Shown piece after piece: positions 50,635-60,240 of a stretch of 64,000 nt of DNA; within the stretch, counting starts at the first letter, position 1; every line of letters starts with the position of its first letter. The position numbers and the translations under genes were made by a program. The notes beneath the pieces are model-generated. The model saw only the letters and a program-made list of their open reading frames with translations. It was not told the DNA's origin and did no database searches. This DNA comes from Chrysophaeum taylorii. Taxonomy: Eukaryota > Sar > Pelagophyceae > Pelagomonadales > Pelagomonadaceae. The DNA lies in the NCBI GenBank assembly GCA_029834535.1, contig JAQMWT010000055.1, forward strand, positions 124,001-188,000, written 5' to 3'.

Positions 50635-53600
50635 ATGGCAGCATTGATGCGATCACTCGATTGGTCTTCGGACAATGAAGCCCCCCCTCGACGTCGACTT
50701 CGCAAAAGTGAATCCCCCTCGGATGAGGAACCTGTTGGACGCACGAAGCTTGAGAAATTGTCGCGTGATCCATCTCTTGAAAATGCATCAGCTCGACGAA
50801 AGCCGCTAGCCTGCTCGGCGCCGACGAAGACAGAAAAGAAGAATCGTTGGTTGTACGCGCCGAGGCTCGCCGAGACAAAGTTGACCGAGGTGGAATTGGA
50901 CGAGTTTGTCCAGCGCGTACTCGACGACCGTGAGTTCCCGTTCAAGCTGTTGCCGCATCAGTTTAGCGCGGCACGGTTCGTCGCGGGGCTAGAGCCGAAC
51001 TGGCCACGACGGATGCGCTCGCGAGCGACCGCGAGACTCTCGAAGCCACGAAATTCATGACGGAAAGACACGCCATTCTTGGCGACGAAATGGTAATGAC
51101 GATTTTCTGACAACGCCGAGACAGTCCGCGTGCAGGGCCTCGGAAAGACGGTTTTTGCGATTGCCGGTGCCGAGTTGCGAAGCGCCGTGCGCCACGAACG
51201 CAGGGAATTTGGTCTTCTCGTTGTGATTGTGGCGCCGAATCACGCCGTTCTCATGCAGTGGCGAGATCACATCGTGCCTTGGGGGCGAATGCCCACATCG
51301 TCGACGAATGTGACCCCAACGGTAAGTGGAAAAGAGACGTCACCAAGGCGCGCGACGACAACGACTGGCGCACGCATTACCTGCACCTAACTAAATACAA
51401 AGCGCAGGAGATGATGAAGATCGCCATGACGAAGTTTACTGGCAAAATCGTCGGCCCCCTCTTTGAGTGCACCGACGCCAAACTTCGCGCCAAGCTCCAC
51501 TATCTCTACACGCTCACGAGCCACCCCGACAGGGTGGTGCGCGGGTACACAATCCGAGAGGATATCCGCGAGGAAATGGAAGAGTTCTGTGCCGACGTCG
51601 AGAGACGGCTGCGTGAAGAAGAAGGCCTTGAAGAGGCCGACTTTGTTCGCGAGCTTGTTGCCAACGAGATCCTCCCTATAGATGGCGTGGCCAATGCGGC
51701 ATTCGTGGCGGATTTGTTGGTTTTGGACGAAGTTCATCAGCTGAGCAACCCTACGTCATTCTGGGGCCTCTGGGCTGTAATTGTTGGGATTCTTCGCGTC
51801 GATATGTCGCGCTCTCGGGCACGCCGTTCAAGAATAGCGCGAGAGATCCGGCAGCGCTCGATCGTTATGGAAACGCCGCGCACTATTCGGCAAAAATCCA
51901 GTTTTGGCGCGACGCGAAAAAAGATGCAAAGAACGGCACGCAGAACGTCCGTCTCAAGTCATGGCAAGACGCTATCTTCCTGAAACACCTCAAGGTCGAT
52001 GTGCTCGACCTCCCAAGAAAGCACATCTGCTGCCACGTGCTGCGGCGAGCCACCGGGCGACCATCACTTTGAGTCCGCGACAGAGGCCGCGGCGGCCAAT
52101 GAGGAGGCACAGTCAGGCGAATTCAAAGTGAGTCTACTCTTCGAGTGCCGGGCCTACGTCGTCGGAGTGCAAGAGCATACCAAAGCCCAAGTGGCGGCGC
52201 GCAACGTCCCGACGCCTGCAGTGAAAGCATTTTCACAGAAGATGATGAAACAGATGATGGGCGAAATTACTAATGTCGAACCCAGTGTCCTCCACCACTA
52301 TAGCAGAAACTACTAGGGATGCATCTCCGGATCTTCGGCACTTGTCTCTAGCTGGCTTTGCCATATAACTTGTTTCTGTCACAGGCTCGACTGGCGGTGC
52401 TTCATCCGTGCCTCCCTCAAGGGGGTCGGAGTATCACACAAGCCCTGCTCGGCCGGCGCCGATACAAGTACAAGAAGTGCGTCTGGTGTCAGTTAGCTGA
52501 CCCGGCGTCGGCGGCGAAAGGCGTGATCACAGAATTTGTCGGCGCTTCCACCACTGCCTCAGTTGTGGCACCAGTAGCGAGCACTGGCATTGATGATAAT
52601 CTGGTGGGCGCCTCTCACGGAATCAATAACGAGGACGCAGAAGCCGAAGATGATGAACAAGAGCGAAGAGGACGAAGAAGAGCAGAGGAGGATGAAGAAG
52701 AGCATGTCCTGGACGACGACGGCGACGAACGGCCAACGCGAAACTCGACGGAAAGCAAGATGAAGGAACTCGATTCGCGTTTCTGCAAGTGCTCATACCA
52801 CGTCTGTAGCAACGACGTGTGCGAAGCGGCTCTGCGGGAAACGTACTCAACGTGTCCGAAGTGCGTCGAGCTCGTGAATCGCTCGAAGATGGGGTCCTCG
52901 ACCGGACGTGTTTATTTTGCGAACGGCTTCGAGTTCCGTCTGTCGTCGAAGCTCGAGAAAGTACTTGATTTGATCTTCGAGTGCGTCAATTATCACGAAA
53001 TGGTGATCGTCTTTAGCTTCTTCAAGGCTCCGCTGGACTTCGTCGAGGCAGTCTTCAAACACGCGACGACCTGAGGAAGTGGCCCCGGTATGTACGATAC
53101 TGCAGCGACTTGGACGTGACAACGAGGGCAAATAATTTGCACACGTACAAGACTCGTGCCGACGTGCTCGTATATTAATCCGTGCCTGCGTGCTAGTAGA
53201 GGGGATTGAATTGAGGATTTACCGCAGGTTCTGTTGTCGACCGTCAAATCCGCCGGGACAGGTTTAAACATCACAGAGGCCCGCAACGTCATCTTTCTCG
53301 ACCGGTGGTTTAACTGGACCGAGACTACGCAGGCGATGGGCCGCGTGCACCGCATTTGTCAGACGAAATCAGTCCACGTCCACTTCGTCGACGGGCTGCA
53401 CACTATCGACGACATCATACGCCAGACCAATGAAAGAAAGAAGGTCACCGGTGACTTGCTGTTGGCGGACAATTCCGATATCCCTCTGACAGCCCCACAG
53501 ACGAGCTTGGAAGACCTCGCGCAGAGCTTCGAACCTCGTTTCGATCACATCTTCGCCCAGCGCGCGGCCGCGATGAAGATCCAAGGAATCCTCTGCGCGA

Positions 53601-53926
53601 CATCGGACCCGGCGGCCTACGCCCGCTTATTTGAAGACGACCGGGCGACGGCAAACCCGACGACCTATGCCCACTGCTTTGAGGACATACTCGCAGGCGG
53701 CGACGACGAGGTCCTGTCGGGCCCCGGGCATGCAAACACGTCGATGCCCACCAAAGGCGACGTTGGTGGCACTTCTTCTTCGCCGCGTGATGATACCGCC
53801 TCGCGTCGTCGTCGTCATTTACCGAGCCAAGACGACACTGACAACGTGGGTGGCGGCTCGTGGTCGCCGAATGTTGCGGAGGCTGACGACGAGAACGAGA
53901 ACTCGAGCGAGGACGAATTCGCCTAA
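50635..53926 (+). CDS. SNF2-family chromatin-remodelling ATPase with inserted RING-like finger; frame broken in places
   Basis: The ATG is at 50635. LLPHQFSAARFVAGLE opens the SNF2 core. After a frame change near 50995, HAILGDEM joins across a 43-bp intron (51093-51135) to GLGKTVFAIAGAEL, giving DEMGLGKT. Then come VVIVAPNHAVLMQWRDHIV, a frame change near 51285 at a G run, LLVLDEVHQLSNP (motif II), a frame change before YVALSGTPFKN (motif III), an acidic insert, a Cys/His finger (CKCSYHVC...CPKCVE), SSKLEKVLDLIFECV, a frame change near 53070, an intron 53164-53227, and VLLSTVKSAGTGLNITEARN with QAMGRVHRICQ (motifs V and VI). The RING between the lobes is the Rad5/SHPRH layout. About four frame changes not explained by introns mean either a pseudogene or assembly indels; motif conservation favours the latter. 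Confidence 0.7.
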
Positions 53927-54043
53927 CGCGCGGCGCCCAAGCGCGAAGTACAGTGCGAATATCTCCCGGGAAAAACGTTTACCCAGCAGCACCAGCCAAG
54001 ACACCCTCAGGAGATATCAAAAAGCCTGTTGCTGTTGTTGTTG

Positions 54044-55333
54044 TCATCGAGGCAGTGGGTTGTCACGCTGGAGTCGGAGGTGTTCTAGCTCTCGCATTTT
54101 CGTAGCAAGGCGGGTGGCGGCGTTGTTTTTAGCGTCGGCCTTGAGTGCGGACCTTAGGCAGGCCTTGGCCCTTACGTCCTCCTTAAGGAAGAGCGCGATC
54201 TCGCCGAGCGCGGCGTGCGCCGTCGCGCACTCGTAGTTGACATCGAGGGCCGTCTCCAAGAAGTGCTTGGCCTCGTCGAAATTGGCGTCGGCTGCCTCGA
54301 TCCGACGTCTCGCAAGAAAGCGGCCGAGGTCGGCGTTCGCGAGGGCATCGCGGGGCGAGGCCGCCACAGCCGTTCGGTACAGGGTCTCGGCGCGATGCAA
54401 GTCCCGAATTTTCTCTTCCATGAGCACGGCGAGGTTGTAGAGCGCGTATGCGTGGTTTGGTTGCGCATCAATCGCGCGCTCGTACATCGCGACGGCGGCG
54501 GGAACGTCGTCGTAAGTCGACTCGAGCAACACAGCGTAGTTGTAGCAGGTGTTGGCGTGCGCGGGGTCGATCTCGAGTGCGCAGTCGTACTTGGCTTTGG
54601 CCTTGTCGTGGGCGCGTGCGATCTCCGAATAGTAGAGGCCAAAGTTGCTCAAGGTGTTAACGCATCGCGGGTCTGCCGCTGCCGCGCGCGCGTAAAGGTC
54701 CTCGATCCGCGGGTCGTCCGAGCGTACCGCGTGCAGGAAGACGGCGTAGGTCGCGAGGACGTCGGCGTGCGCGGGCTCGAACTCGAGCGCGCGTTCGAGG
54801 ATCGCCTCGGCACGGTCGACCGACGCGCGCCGGTGTCGCAAAAACAAGCCTGGAGTCAAAACATCGCCGCAAGCAAACGAGGAAAACGCACTGTACTTGA
54901 GCATGACTGAAATAAGGCGCGGGTGAACGCGTAGCGCGCGCTCATAAGCTTCCTCGATCTCGTCGAGCGGCCGCTGCTGCGCTTGCAGAACGAGCGGGTA
55001 GTTGCCGAGGCACGTCGGGCACTCGGGGTGGGCCGCGAGACCGTGTTCGTACAAAGTTACGGCGCGCTCGACCTGGCCCATTGCCTCGCACAGGACCGCC
55101 AAGCCTCCGGAATAGTGCGCGTAGGCGCGGCGCAACGCCCAGGGCGTATCGGGCGGCGCGGCAACGGACGCCAGCGCCGATTTGAACCGTTCTTCGGCCT
55201 CCTCGGTCTGCCCGATATCGGAGAGGTACTGCGCGAGCGCGCCGAGGGACACGAGATCACGCGACGCTTCCGCCGCGCTCCGGAACTTGGCCAACGTCTC
55301 ATCATCAATGGTTGTCAACGCCTCGGCGGCCAT
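54044..55333 (-). CDS. TPR-repeat protein
   Basis: The exons on the minus strand are 55333-54892 and 54849-54044, joined over a 42-bp in-frame intron (GTGCGT...CCAG) that restores MLKYS-LFLRHRR. The product has 415 residues from the ATG at 55333; ATGs at 55486 and 55483 would add about 50. Tetratricopeptide repeats fill the chain, for example AYERALRVHP, AILERALEFEPAHADVLATY, KYDCALEIDPAHANTCYNYA, MYERAIDAQPNHAYALYNLA and LYRTAVAASPRDALANADLG, at about 35-39-residue spacing; eight or more can be counted. TPR chains bind other proteins; no second domain hints at the partner. The gene converges on the SNF2 gene with 117 bp between stops. Confidence 0.8.
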   Translation of the reverse strand: MAAEALTTIDDETLAKFRSAAEASRDLVSLGALAQYLSDIGQTEEAEERFKSALASVAAPPDTPWALRRAYAHYSGGLAVLCEAMGQVERAVTLYEHGLAAHPECPTCLGNYPLVLQAQQRPLDEIEEAYERALRVHPRLISVMLKYSAFSSFACGDVLTPGLFLRHRRASVDRAEAILERALEFEPAHADVLATYAVFLHAVRSDDPRIEDLYARAAAADPRCVNTLSNFGLYYSEIARAHDKAKAKYDCALEIDPAHANTCYNYAVLLESTYDDVPAAVAMYERAIDAQPNHAYALYNLAVLMEEKIRDLHRAETLYRTAVAASPRDALANADLGRFLARRRIEAADANFDEAKHFLETALDVNYECATAHAALGEIALFLKEDVRAKACLRSALKADAKNNAATRLATKMRELEHLRLQRDNPLPR

Positions 55334-55484
55334 CTTTCTTCCGTTGTGCGCCAAGGAATACCCGCCATGGATGGATACCCGACGAAGACTTAGTGTGTCT
55401 GTCGTCAGCGAAGCGTTCGATAGCCGCAAGGCGTTTAAGACGCAAAGATATTCGTGATGAAGAGTGCGTAGCCGCTCCCCCATC

Positions 55485-55934
55485 ATGCAGGAGCGACAAT
55501 GGTCGCGGGCCGAATTCTTCGAGTCGAGGCGAGCTATCAATCAACTTCTTCGTGTACTGCGCTGGATGTCGGAATTATTTCGCTTCTCGGTGCTGCGACT
55601 TGGGGCCGCGCGAGCTATTCTAATTTTCTTCTCGGACTCGCTGACAGAGCACCCCACGACGCGGATTCGGCCGGCCGACGAGGCTTCGGTCGTTCACGAC
55701 TGTTCGAGCTTTCAACGAGTAGACGGCGGGTTGGGTCTAGTGCAGGAGTTGCGTTACGAAAGCTGGACGGGAACCGTGATGCTCGCCGTCAAGTACGTTC
55801 TGGGTAACGTGATGGTCAATATTGGCGTTTCCGCTTTTCGCGAGAGCGCAGAAGAGAAGAACAACAGTCACTCAGCGCGTTCCGAACCGACGAGCCATGC
55901 GCCCATTTCAACCTCGTCCAACCGATACATCTAG
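55485..55934 (+). CDS. Hypothetical protein
   Basis: A 149-codon frame starts at the ATG at 55485. It has Arg-rich amphipathic helix at the N-terminus (INQLLRVLRWMSELFRFSVL), a mid-part SVVHDCSSFQRVDGGLG and a Ser/Asn-rich end. No family was recognised. Its first bases overlap the 5' flank of the divergent TPR gene. It may be a chance frame. Confidence 0.25.
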   Translation: MQERQWSRAEFFESRRAINQLLRVLRWMSELFRFSVLRLGAARAILIFFSDSLTEHPTTRIRPADEASVVHDCSSFQRVDGGLGLVQELRYESWTGTVMLAVKYVLGNVMVNIGVSAFRESAEEKNNSHSARSEPTSHAPISTSSNRYI

Positions 55935-56818
55935 CCCCCCCTCACTATTGCCTCGGAGACAGTTAGCCGAGAGGGACGACATCATCAGCAATCTCAAGTG
56001 GGCGAAGGAAGCGAAGCAATGGTGCCCTGTCGTTACCAAGCACGAGACGGAAACGGCCCGCGCAAACACACCTTAGATGCAAAGTAGGCCTCGGCTGCGG
56101 AGGCGGAGGCGCGGATGGCTACCGAGCGGAAGCACGAGAACGAGCTCTATGATGCCGCATGTAAGGAGTTACGGCTGGAGGTCCTCCCTCATCGAACGCC
56201 ACCAGTCCCTCAAGGAGAAGACATGACGATGCTGCAAGCGTGATGGACGAGTTGAATCCTGCGAAGGCGGCCGCAAAAGGCGGCGGCGGCCGACAAGGTG
56301 GAACGTGCGACGAGCGTTGCATGACACGGTGCGTCCCTAAAGCTCCGCCATTTCGAGGACCGCCATGCCTCCACAAACCGCGACGCGAAGCAAAAGGCGT
56401 TCGAACTGCCGCAGCCCAGAGCCGCCTCGATGCTTCAGCAAATAGAGCTGCTGGTGCTGGAGGCGCCAAAGGCGCCAAAGGCGCCAGCGGCTTTGGCGGC
56501 GCCGGTGACGCCGCCGCCGGAGGCCCCGGCGGCTTTGGCGGCGCCGAAGGCTTTAGTGGCGCCCTCCAGCGCCGCGACGGCGCCGGAGGCGCCGCCGGCG
56601 GCTTTTGTGGAGCCCTCCGGCGTCTCGGCACCTCCGCGCCGCTAAAGCCGCTTCTTCGACACCGGCGGCTCGCGCCGCGTAGAAGGGCCCTTTCGCGGCC
56701 TTCTGGCACGAGGCCTGAGGTTGCAAACCGATCGGACTTGTTAATGTCAACTTGAACCCCAGGTCGCGGACGGCCGGCGGCTTAGGGGCGGTTCCAGGGC
56801 GTGCTCGCGGTGTTCGGA
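55935..56818. other. Low-complexity GGCGCC-rich stretch and possible gene debris
   Basis: At about 56460-56640 a G/C-rich run of GGCGCC, GGCTTTGGCGGCGCC and GCCGGAGGC words is repeated irregularly on a 6-9-bp scale; it reads as Ala/Pro on the plus strand. Before it, about 55960-56420, short frames (HENELYDAACKELRLEVL, KLRHFEDRHASTNRDAKQKA) look like a broken coiled-coil gene. No family recognised. Confidence 0.4.
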
Positions 56819-59323
56819 TTAGTTGCTGCTCGCTATGCGCGGCCGTTTGGCAGCGGGGGCAAAATCGGGGTCGAACGTGTCGTCGATCTCCTTTCGGAAA
56901 TTGTGGAAATTTGCTCTTGAGATTGGAAGATTCCGACGGGAGATTCCGGCGAGTTTGGAGATCTGACTGACTCGGTCGTCGATGTAGTTGGCCTTCATGC
57001 CGCCCTTCGCTTCGAAGGCCTTGGGCATCGGATCCGACGGGTTCTTGTGCTTCATGTACAACATCGCAAGGTAGCGGCGTACGAAGCCGAGGAGTTTGGT
57101 GGCAAGGGCGCGCTTTTTGCCAATTTCCATGTTCGACGATGCCAATCCCTTGATTTCGGCGTCGGTTCCCATAAACCTGACACACTTGAGCAGATTCTCG
57201 CAGCGGCTCTTGTCCTGGCGTGTCATGGTGGGAGGCAATTTATGTCCAAACCACCCGGCAACGACATCCTCGGCGGCGACGCCACTGAGTTTGTCGAGGT
57301 CGAATGAGGGTGTTGCGCTAGAACGCACGAGCATGTTGTTGACTGTTGGAGGAGCGGTCGCGTGAGTGCAGGCCGGAACGACGGAGGGTGGGAGAGGGCC
57401 TCGAGATTGCATGACCAAAGGCGGCATGACTGCCGCCGGCGTGGGCGGGGGCACGACAACGGCTGTGGGCGCCGGTGCGGGGATTGGTGCGTTCACGATC
57501 CGCTCGGGCTGAGGCACGACAGGGGCTGGGGCCAAGCCCGAGACCGACGCCGATGCCATCGCGGGAGTCGGCGGCGGCGGTGGTGGAAGCGGAGCGACGG
57601 GGTTGTGCGCTGCTGGAGGCAGCAGCGCCGGTGGAGGCGGCAGGAGTGGCTGCTCCGGTGGCTCGATTGGCTGCAGCTGCGGTGGTTGGGCTGGCTGCGC
57701 GACTCCAAAGTTATCGAGCAGGCACCCAACCATCATCTGCAGCTGATCGAACTTTCCGTGGAGTTGATCGACCTTTTCGTGGAGCTCACGGTTTTCGTTG
57801 CGCTGGCGATCCATCTCACGATCCTCATCGCCTGAGATCCAGCGGCCTGTGAGGTGAAGGTTGGCCTCGTCGAACGCCGCGCGAATTTTGCGGCTCCATT
57901 GGCGAAGGACGGCGTCTGGCGCGCCGTACTGCGTACCAAAGATATCCTTGACGGCGTCTCGAAGCTTAAGGTTAACGAACAGGAAATAATTGCCGTCCTG
58001 CCGCTCGGGGTAGTACATGACGATGCTGGCGAAGGCGGCCGTGATGAGGCTCCACAGCTTCCCGTCGCGTTGATATTCTTCGGGGTACTCGGTGTCGATC
58101 TGAAGCACGACTTTTATGACATTGACGAGCTTGTCGGGGTGAACGCCGAGGGCGAGGATGACGTCGATGGACGCCGGCACGGGACCGCGGGGTATTTGGC
58201 CCCAAGCCGGCTTGCGCCAGCCCGCGAGGATGATTGCGCCCGGCATGACTTGGCAGTTCAACTTCCGGAAGTATTCGAAGAATGCTGAGACAGAGCGAAG
58301 CTCGTGTCCCGTCACCATTACGCAGTGCTCGAGGGCCAACGAGCCGGCAAGATACTCGCAGACACCGTGGCGGAAGCTAGCCGCGGAGCCGTTGTCGGCA
58401 AGCTTGTCGTCGTCGCCAACAATTGCGAAGGCTTCGAAGCTGCGAGCACGCGAGCCTCGGGCCGCCGTTGAGGAACACGGCAACAGGTCCTTGACGTATT
58501 GCCCGATCCTCTTCGCGGAGCTGTCGGTGTTGACGAGGTCGGGGAAGAGCCAGCGAGTGCCGTCGTCCTCCTGGACTTCGAGGCGATTGAGGACCATGTT
58601 GTCGGCAAAGGACGTAAGAATGCAGCGTTCCCACCCGTTCCCCGCAATCCAGGCAGTGAGCTTGGTCTTCGAGACATTGGACTGCGGCACCGTGATGAAC
58701 CACGCGTTGAACTGGACGTCGAAGCGTCCCACGTTTCCTAGCGACATCCACCTGGGCTCGCTCGATCGAGCCCCTGCCATCCAGAGGCCGTGGATCGTGT
58801 GGATGCGCTTGGCAGATTCCTGGCTGCCCTTCCGAGCGTAGGCCCGGACAATGCGGTCAATTTGGCAAGGGTAGATAGCTGGAGCCGTGTGGTCCACATC
58901 TTCGCCCGCCGCCATCGAGCGCTGAGACTCGATGCGCTGAATGTTGTGGCGTATACCACGATACCAGACGGCCCATTCCGAGCGCGAATCCGAGTTGAGA
59001 CACACGAAGAAGTCTTTGACGTCCGCCGCCGCTCCCCGAACGTCGAACCTGGTCTTGGCGGCCCGGAGGACGATGCCCAAAATGTCGAGGATGCTCGTCG
59101 TTCCGAGGCTCGTTTCCTCGACGAGATAGGAGGCGAAGCGTTCCCAAACCCTGGGCGCCGCCAAGACCGCAACGTCCACATCGCTGAAGGGGCCTCGGGG
59201 CCGGTCGCCTTTGCCGTCGGCGAAAGCATTGAAGTGCCGAATCGCGTTCGTTCGAGCTCGGTCGCGATCTCCTGACATTCCTGCGCTCCCGATGGTTCCG
59301 CTGGGAACCGCGGCGCCGCTCAT
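56819..59323 (-). CDS. Tyrosine recombinase (Crypton-type or domesticated)
   Basis: An intact ORF of 834 residues runs from the ATG at 59323 to the TAA/TAG-type stop at 56819. Residues about 20-140 resemble a SAM-like core-binding region. The catalytic part has Arg186 in WMAGARSSEPRWMSL, a candidate Lys at 219 or 221 (SNVSKTK), Arg318 in SFRHGVCEYLAG, His340 in VMVTGHELRS and Tyr351 in AFFEYFRKL: the R-K-R-H-Y set of tyrosine recombinases. The first residue of the usual HxxR is Ala. A coiled coil (about 505-545) and a Pro-rich linker follow. The last 170 residues (WFGHKLPPTMTRQDKSRCEN and on) form a second conserved-looking domain, perhaps DNA-binding. Cryptons are DNA transposons with such an enzyme and no reverse transcriptase. 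Terminal repeats were not found. Confidence 0.65.
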   Translation of the reverse strand: MSGAAVPSGTIGSAGMSGDRDRARTNAIRHFNAFADGKGDRPRGPFSDVDVAVLAAPRVWERFASYLVEETSLGTTSILDILGIVLRAAKTRFDVRGAAADVKDFFVCLNSDSRSEWAVWYRGIRHNIQRIESQRSMAAGEDVDHTAPAIYPCQIDRIVRAYARKGSQESAKRIHTIHGLWMAGARSSEPRWMSLGNVGRFDVQFNAWFITVPQSNVSKTKLTAWIAGNGWERCILTSFADNMVLNRLEVQEDDGTRWLFPDLVNTDSSAKRIGQYVKDLLPCSSTAARGSRARSFEAFAIVGDDDKLADNGSAASFRHGVCEYLAGSLALEHCVMVTGHELRSVSAFFEYFRKLNCQVMPGAIILAGWRKPAWGQIPRGPVPASIDVILALGVHPDKLVNVIKVVLQIDTEYPEEYQRDGKLWSLITAAFASIVMYYPERQDGNYFLFVNLKLRDAVKDIFGTQYGAPDAVLRQWSRKIRAAFDEANLHLTGRWISGDEDREMDRQRNENRELHEKVDQLHGKFDQLQMMVGCLLDNFGVAQPAQPPQLQPIEPPEQPLLPPPPALLPPAAHNPVAPLPPPPPPTPAMASASVSGLAPAPVVPQPERIVNAPIPAPAPTAVVVPPPTPAAVMPPLVMQSRGPLPPSVVPACTHATAPPTVNNMLVRSSATPSFDLDKLSGVAAEDVVAGWFGHKLPPTMTRQDKSRCENLLKCVRFMGTDAEIKGLASSNMEIGKKRALATKLLGFVRRYLAMLYMKHKNPSDPMPKAFEAKGGMKANYIDDRVSQISKLAGISRRNLPISRANFHNFRKEIDDTFDPDFAPAAKRPRIASSN

Positions 59324-59664
59324 GTTTTGCCGATCCGCGTATAGACTACGTGCGTCGACTCACCCCGCCTTCGACTTGGCGACCTCCTCGACTCGGCCGT
59401 CCTCGAGAACTCCACGACTTGGTCGTGTCCTACGACTTTGGTCGTCCGGACGTTTGGCTCGGCTTCGCCTTTATCGCATATACTCTCCTTCGGTTTAAAA
59501 ATGCGCGATCGTTGGGCTTAGCCTAATAATCCATACAACTCTGTACTGCTTCCTTACTACTAATCGACAGACGGGCTGAGTCGACATTTAAAGACAGACG
59601 GGCGGAGATAAGTACGCAAAACCTAGTCGTTTGTTTGTTTATCTTTAAATGTCGAGCGCTAAGA
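59324..59664. other. Intergenic with a 14-bp inverted repeat
   Basis: TCGACATTTAAAGA at 59581-59594 and its exact reverse complement TCTTTAAATGTCGA at 59642-59655 flank 47 bp. The enclosed gacgggcggagataagtacg...acctagtcg is repeated at about 59730-59763. The region before it is the 5' flank of the recombinase gene. Confidence 0.7.
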
Positions 59665-60240
59665 GAAGAGGGGTGTGGGGGGGGGGCATGAAGGATGTGG
59701 GTGGGTTTGTGGGGTAGGAGGGATGTGCCCGACGGGCGGAGATAAGTACGCGGGACCTAGTCGGGGTCATCGCCGAGTCGTGGGGCAGGCGAAGAGAGGA
59801 CGGGCCCCGCCCGTAGGTCGTACGCATGCTGCCGCCGGACGTATGTGCGACGAAGGGCGACGTCCTGCTGGGATCGGGCGGCCAGGGTGGGGTTCCCCGA
59901 GGCGGCGACATGGGTGAGGGCGGTGAGGGCACAGCGAGCCCGGCCTAATGCGTTAGCGATCCCCCACTCACGGTAGATGCGGCGTGTTTGGGCAGCCTTT
60001 GCCTCTGTGAAGTTGGCGCAGCCGCTTGCCACCCAGGTTCGCGCAGCGATGCGCTCTGTGCATGTTTGGGCGAGAGCGTGGCACGCCGCGCTGGCCTCAG
60101 CGAAGGCACCAAAGACGAGGCCGGCGACGGTGCCGTAGCTACGTAGCCGCTGTTCGACAGGGCCCAAGAAGCCAGGCGGTGGTGCTGTACCCGGCTGGGG
60201 TATGATGGCGTCGATGCCGCCGATTCAGGGTAAGGATCAG
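59665..60240 (-). mobile_element. 3' end of a retroelement (reverse-transcriptase-type C-terminus plus 3' tail)
   Basis: The minus strand carries a frame from about 60200 to 59757 reading LGPVEQRLRSYGTVAGLVFG, then AFAEASAACHAL and REWGIANALGRARCALTAL. This pattern (G-P-V-E, a basic helix, GLVFGAF-x-E-x-S, then helices with W-G and repeated Ala/Arg) is what I associate with the C-terminal region of reverse-transcriptase proteins of algal retroelements. The 3' tail is shared with 19850-20060 and, more weakly, 16231-16450. The element is 5'-truncated. Whether it is LINE-like or of another class cannot be told from this piece. Confidence 0.4.
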
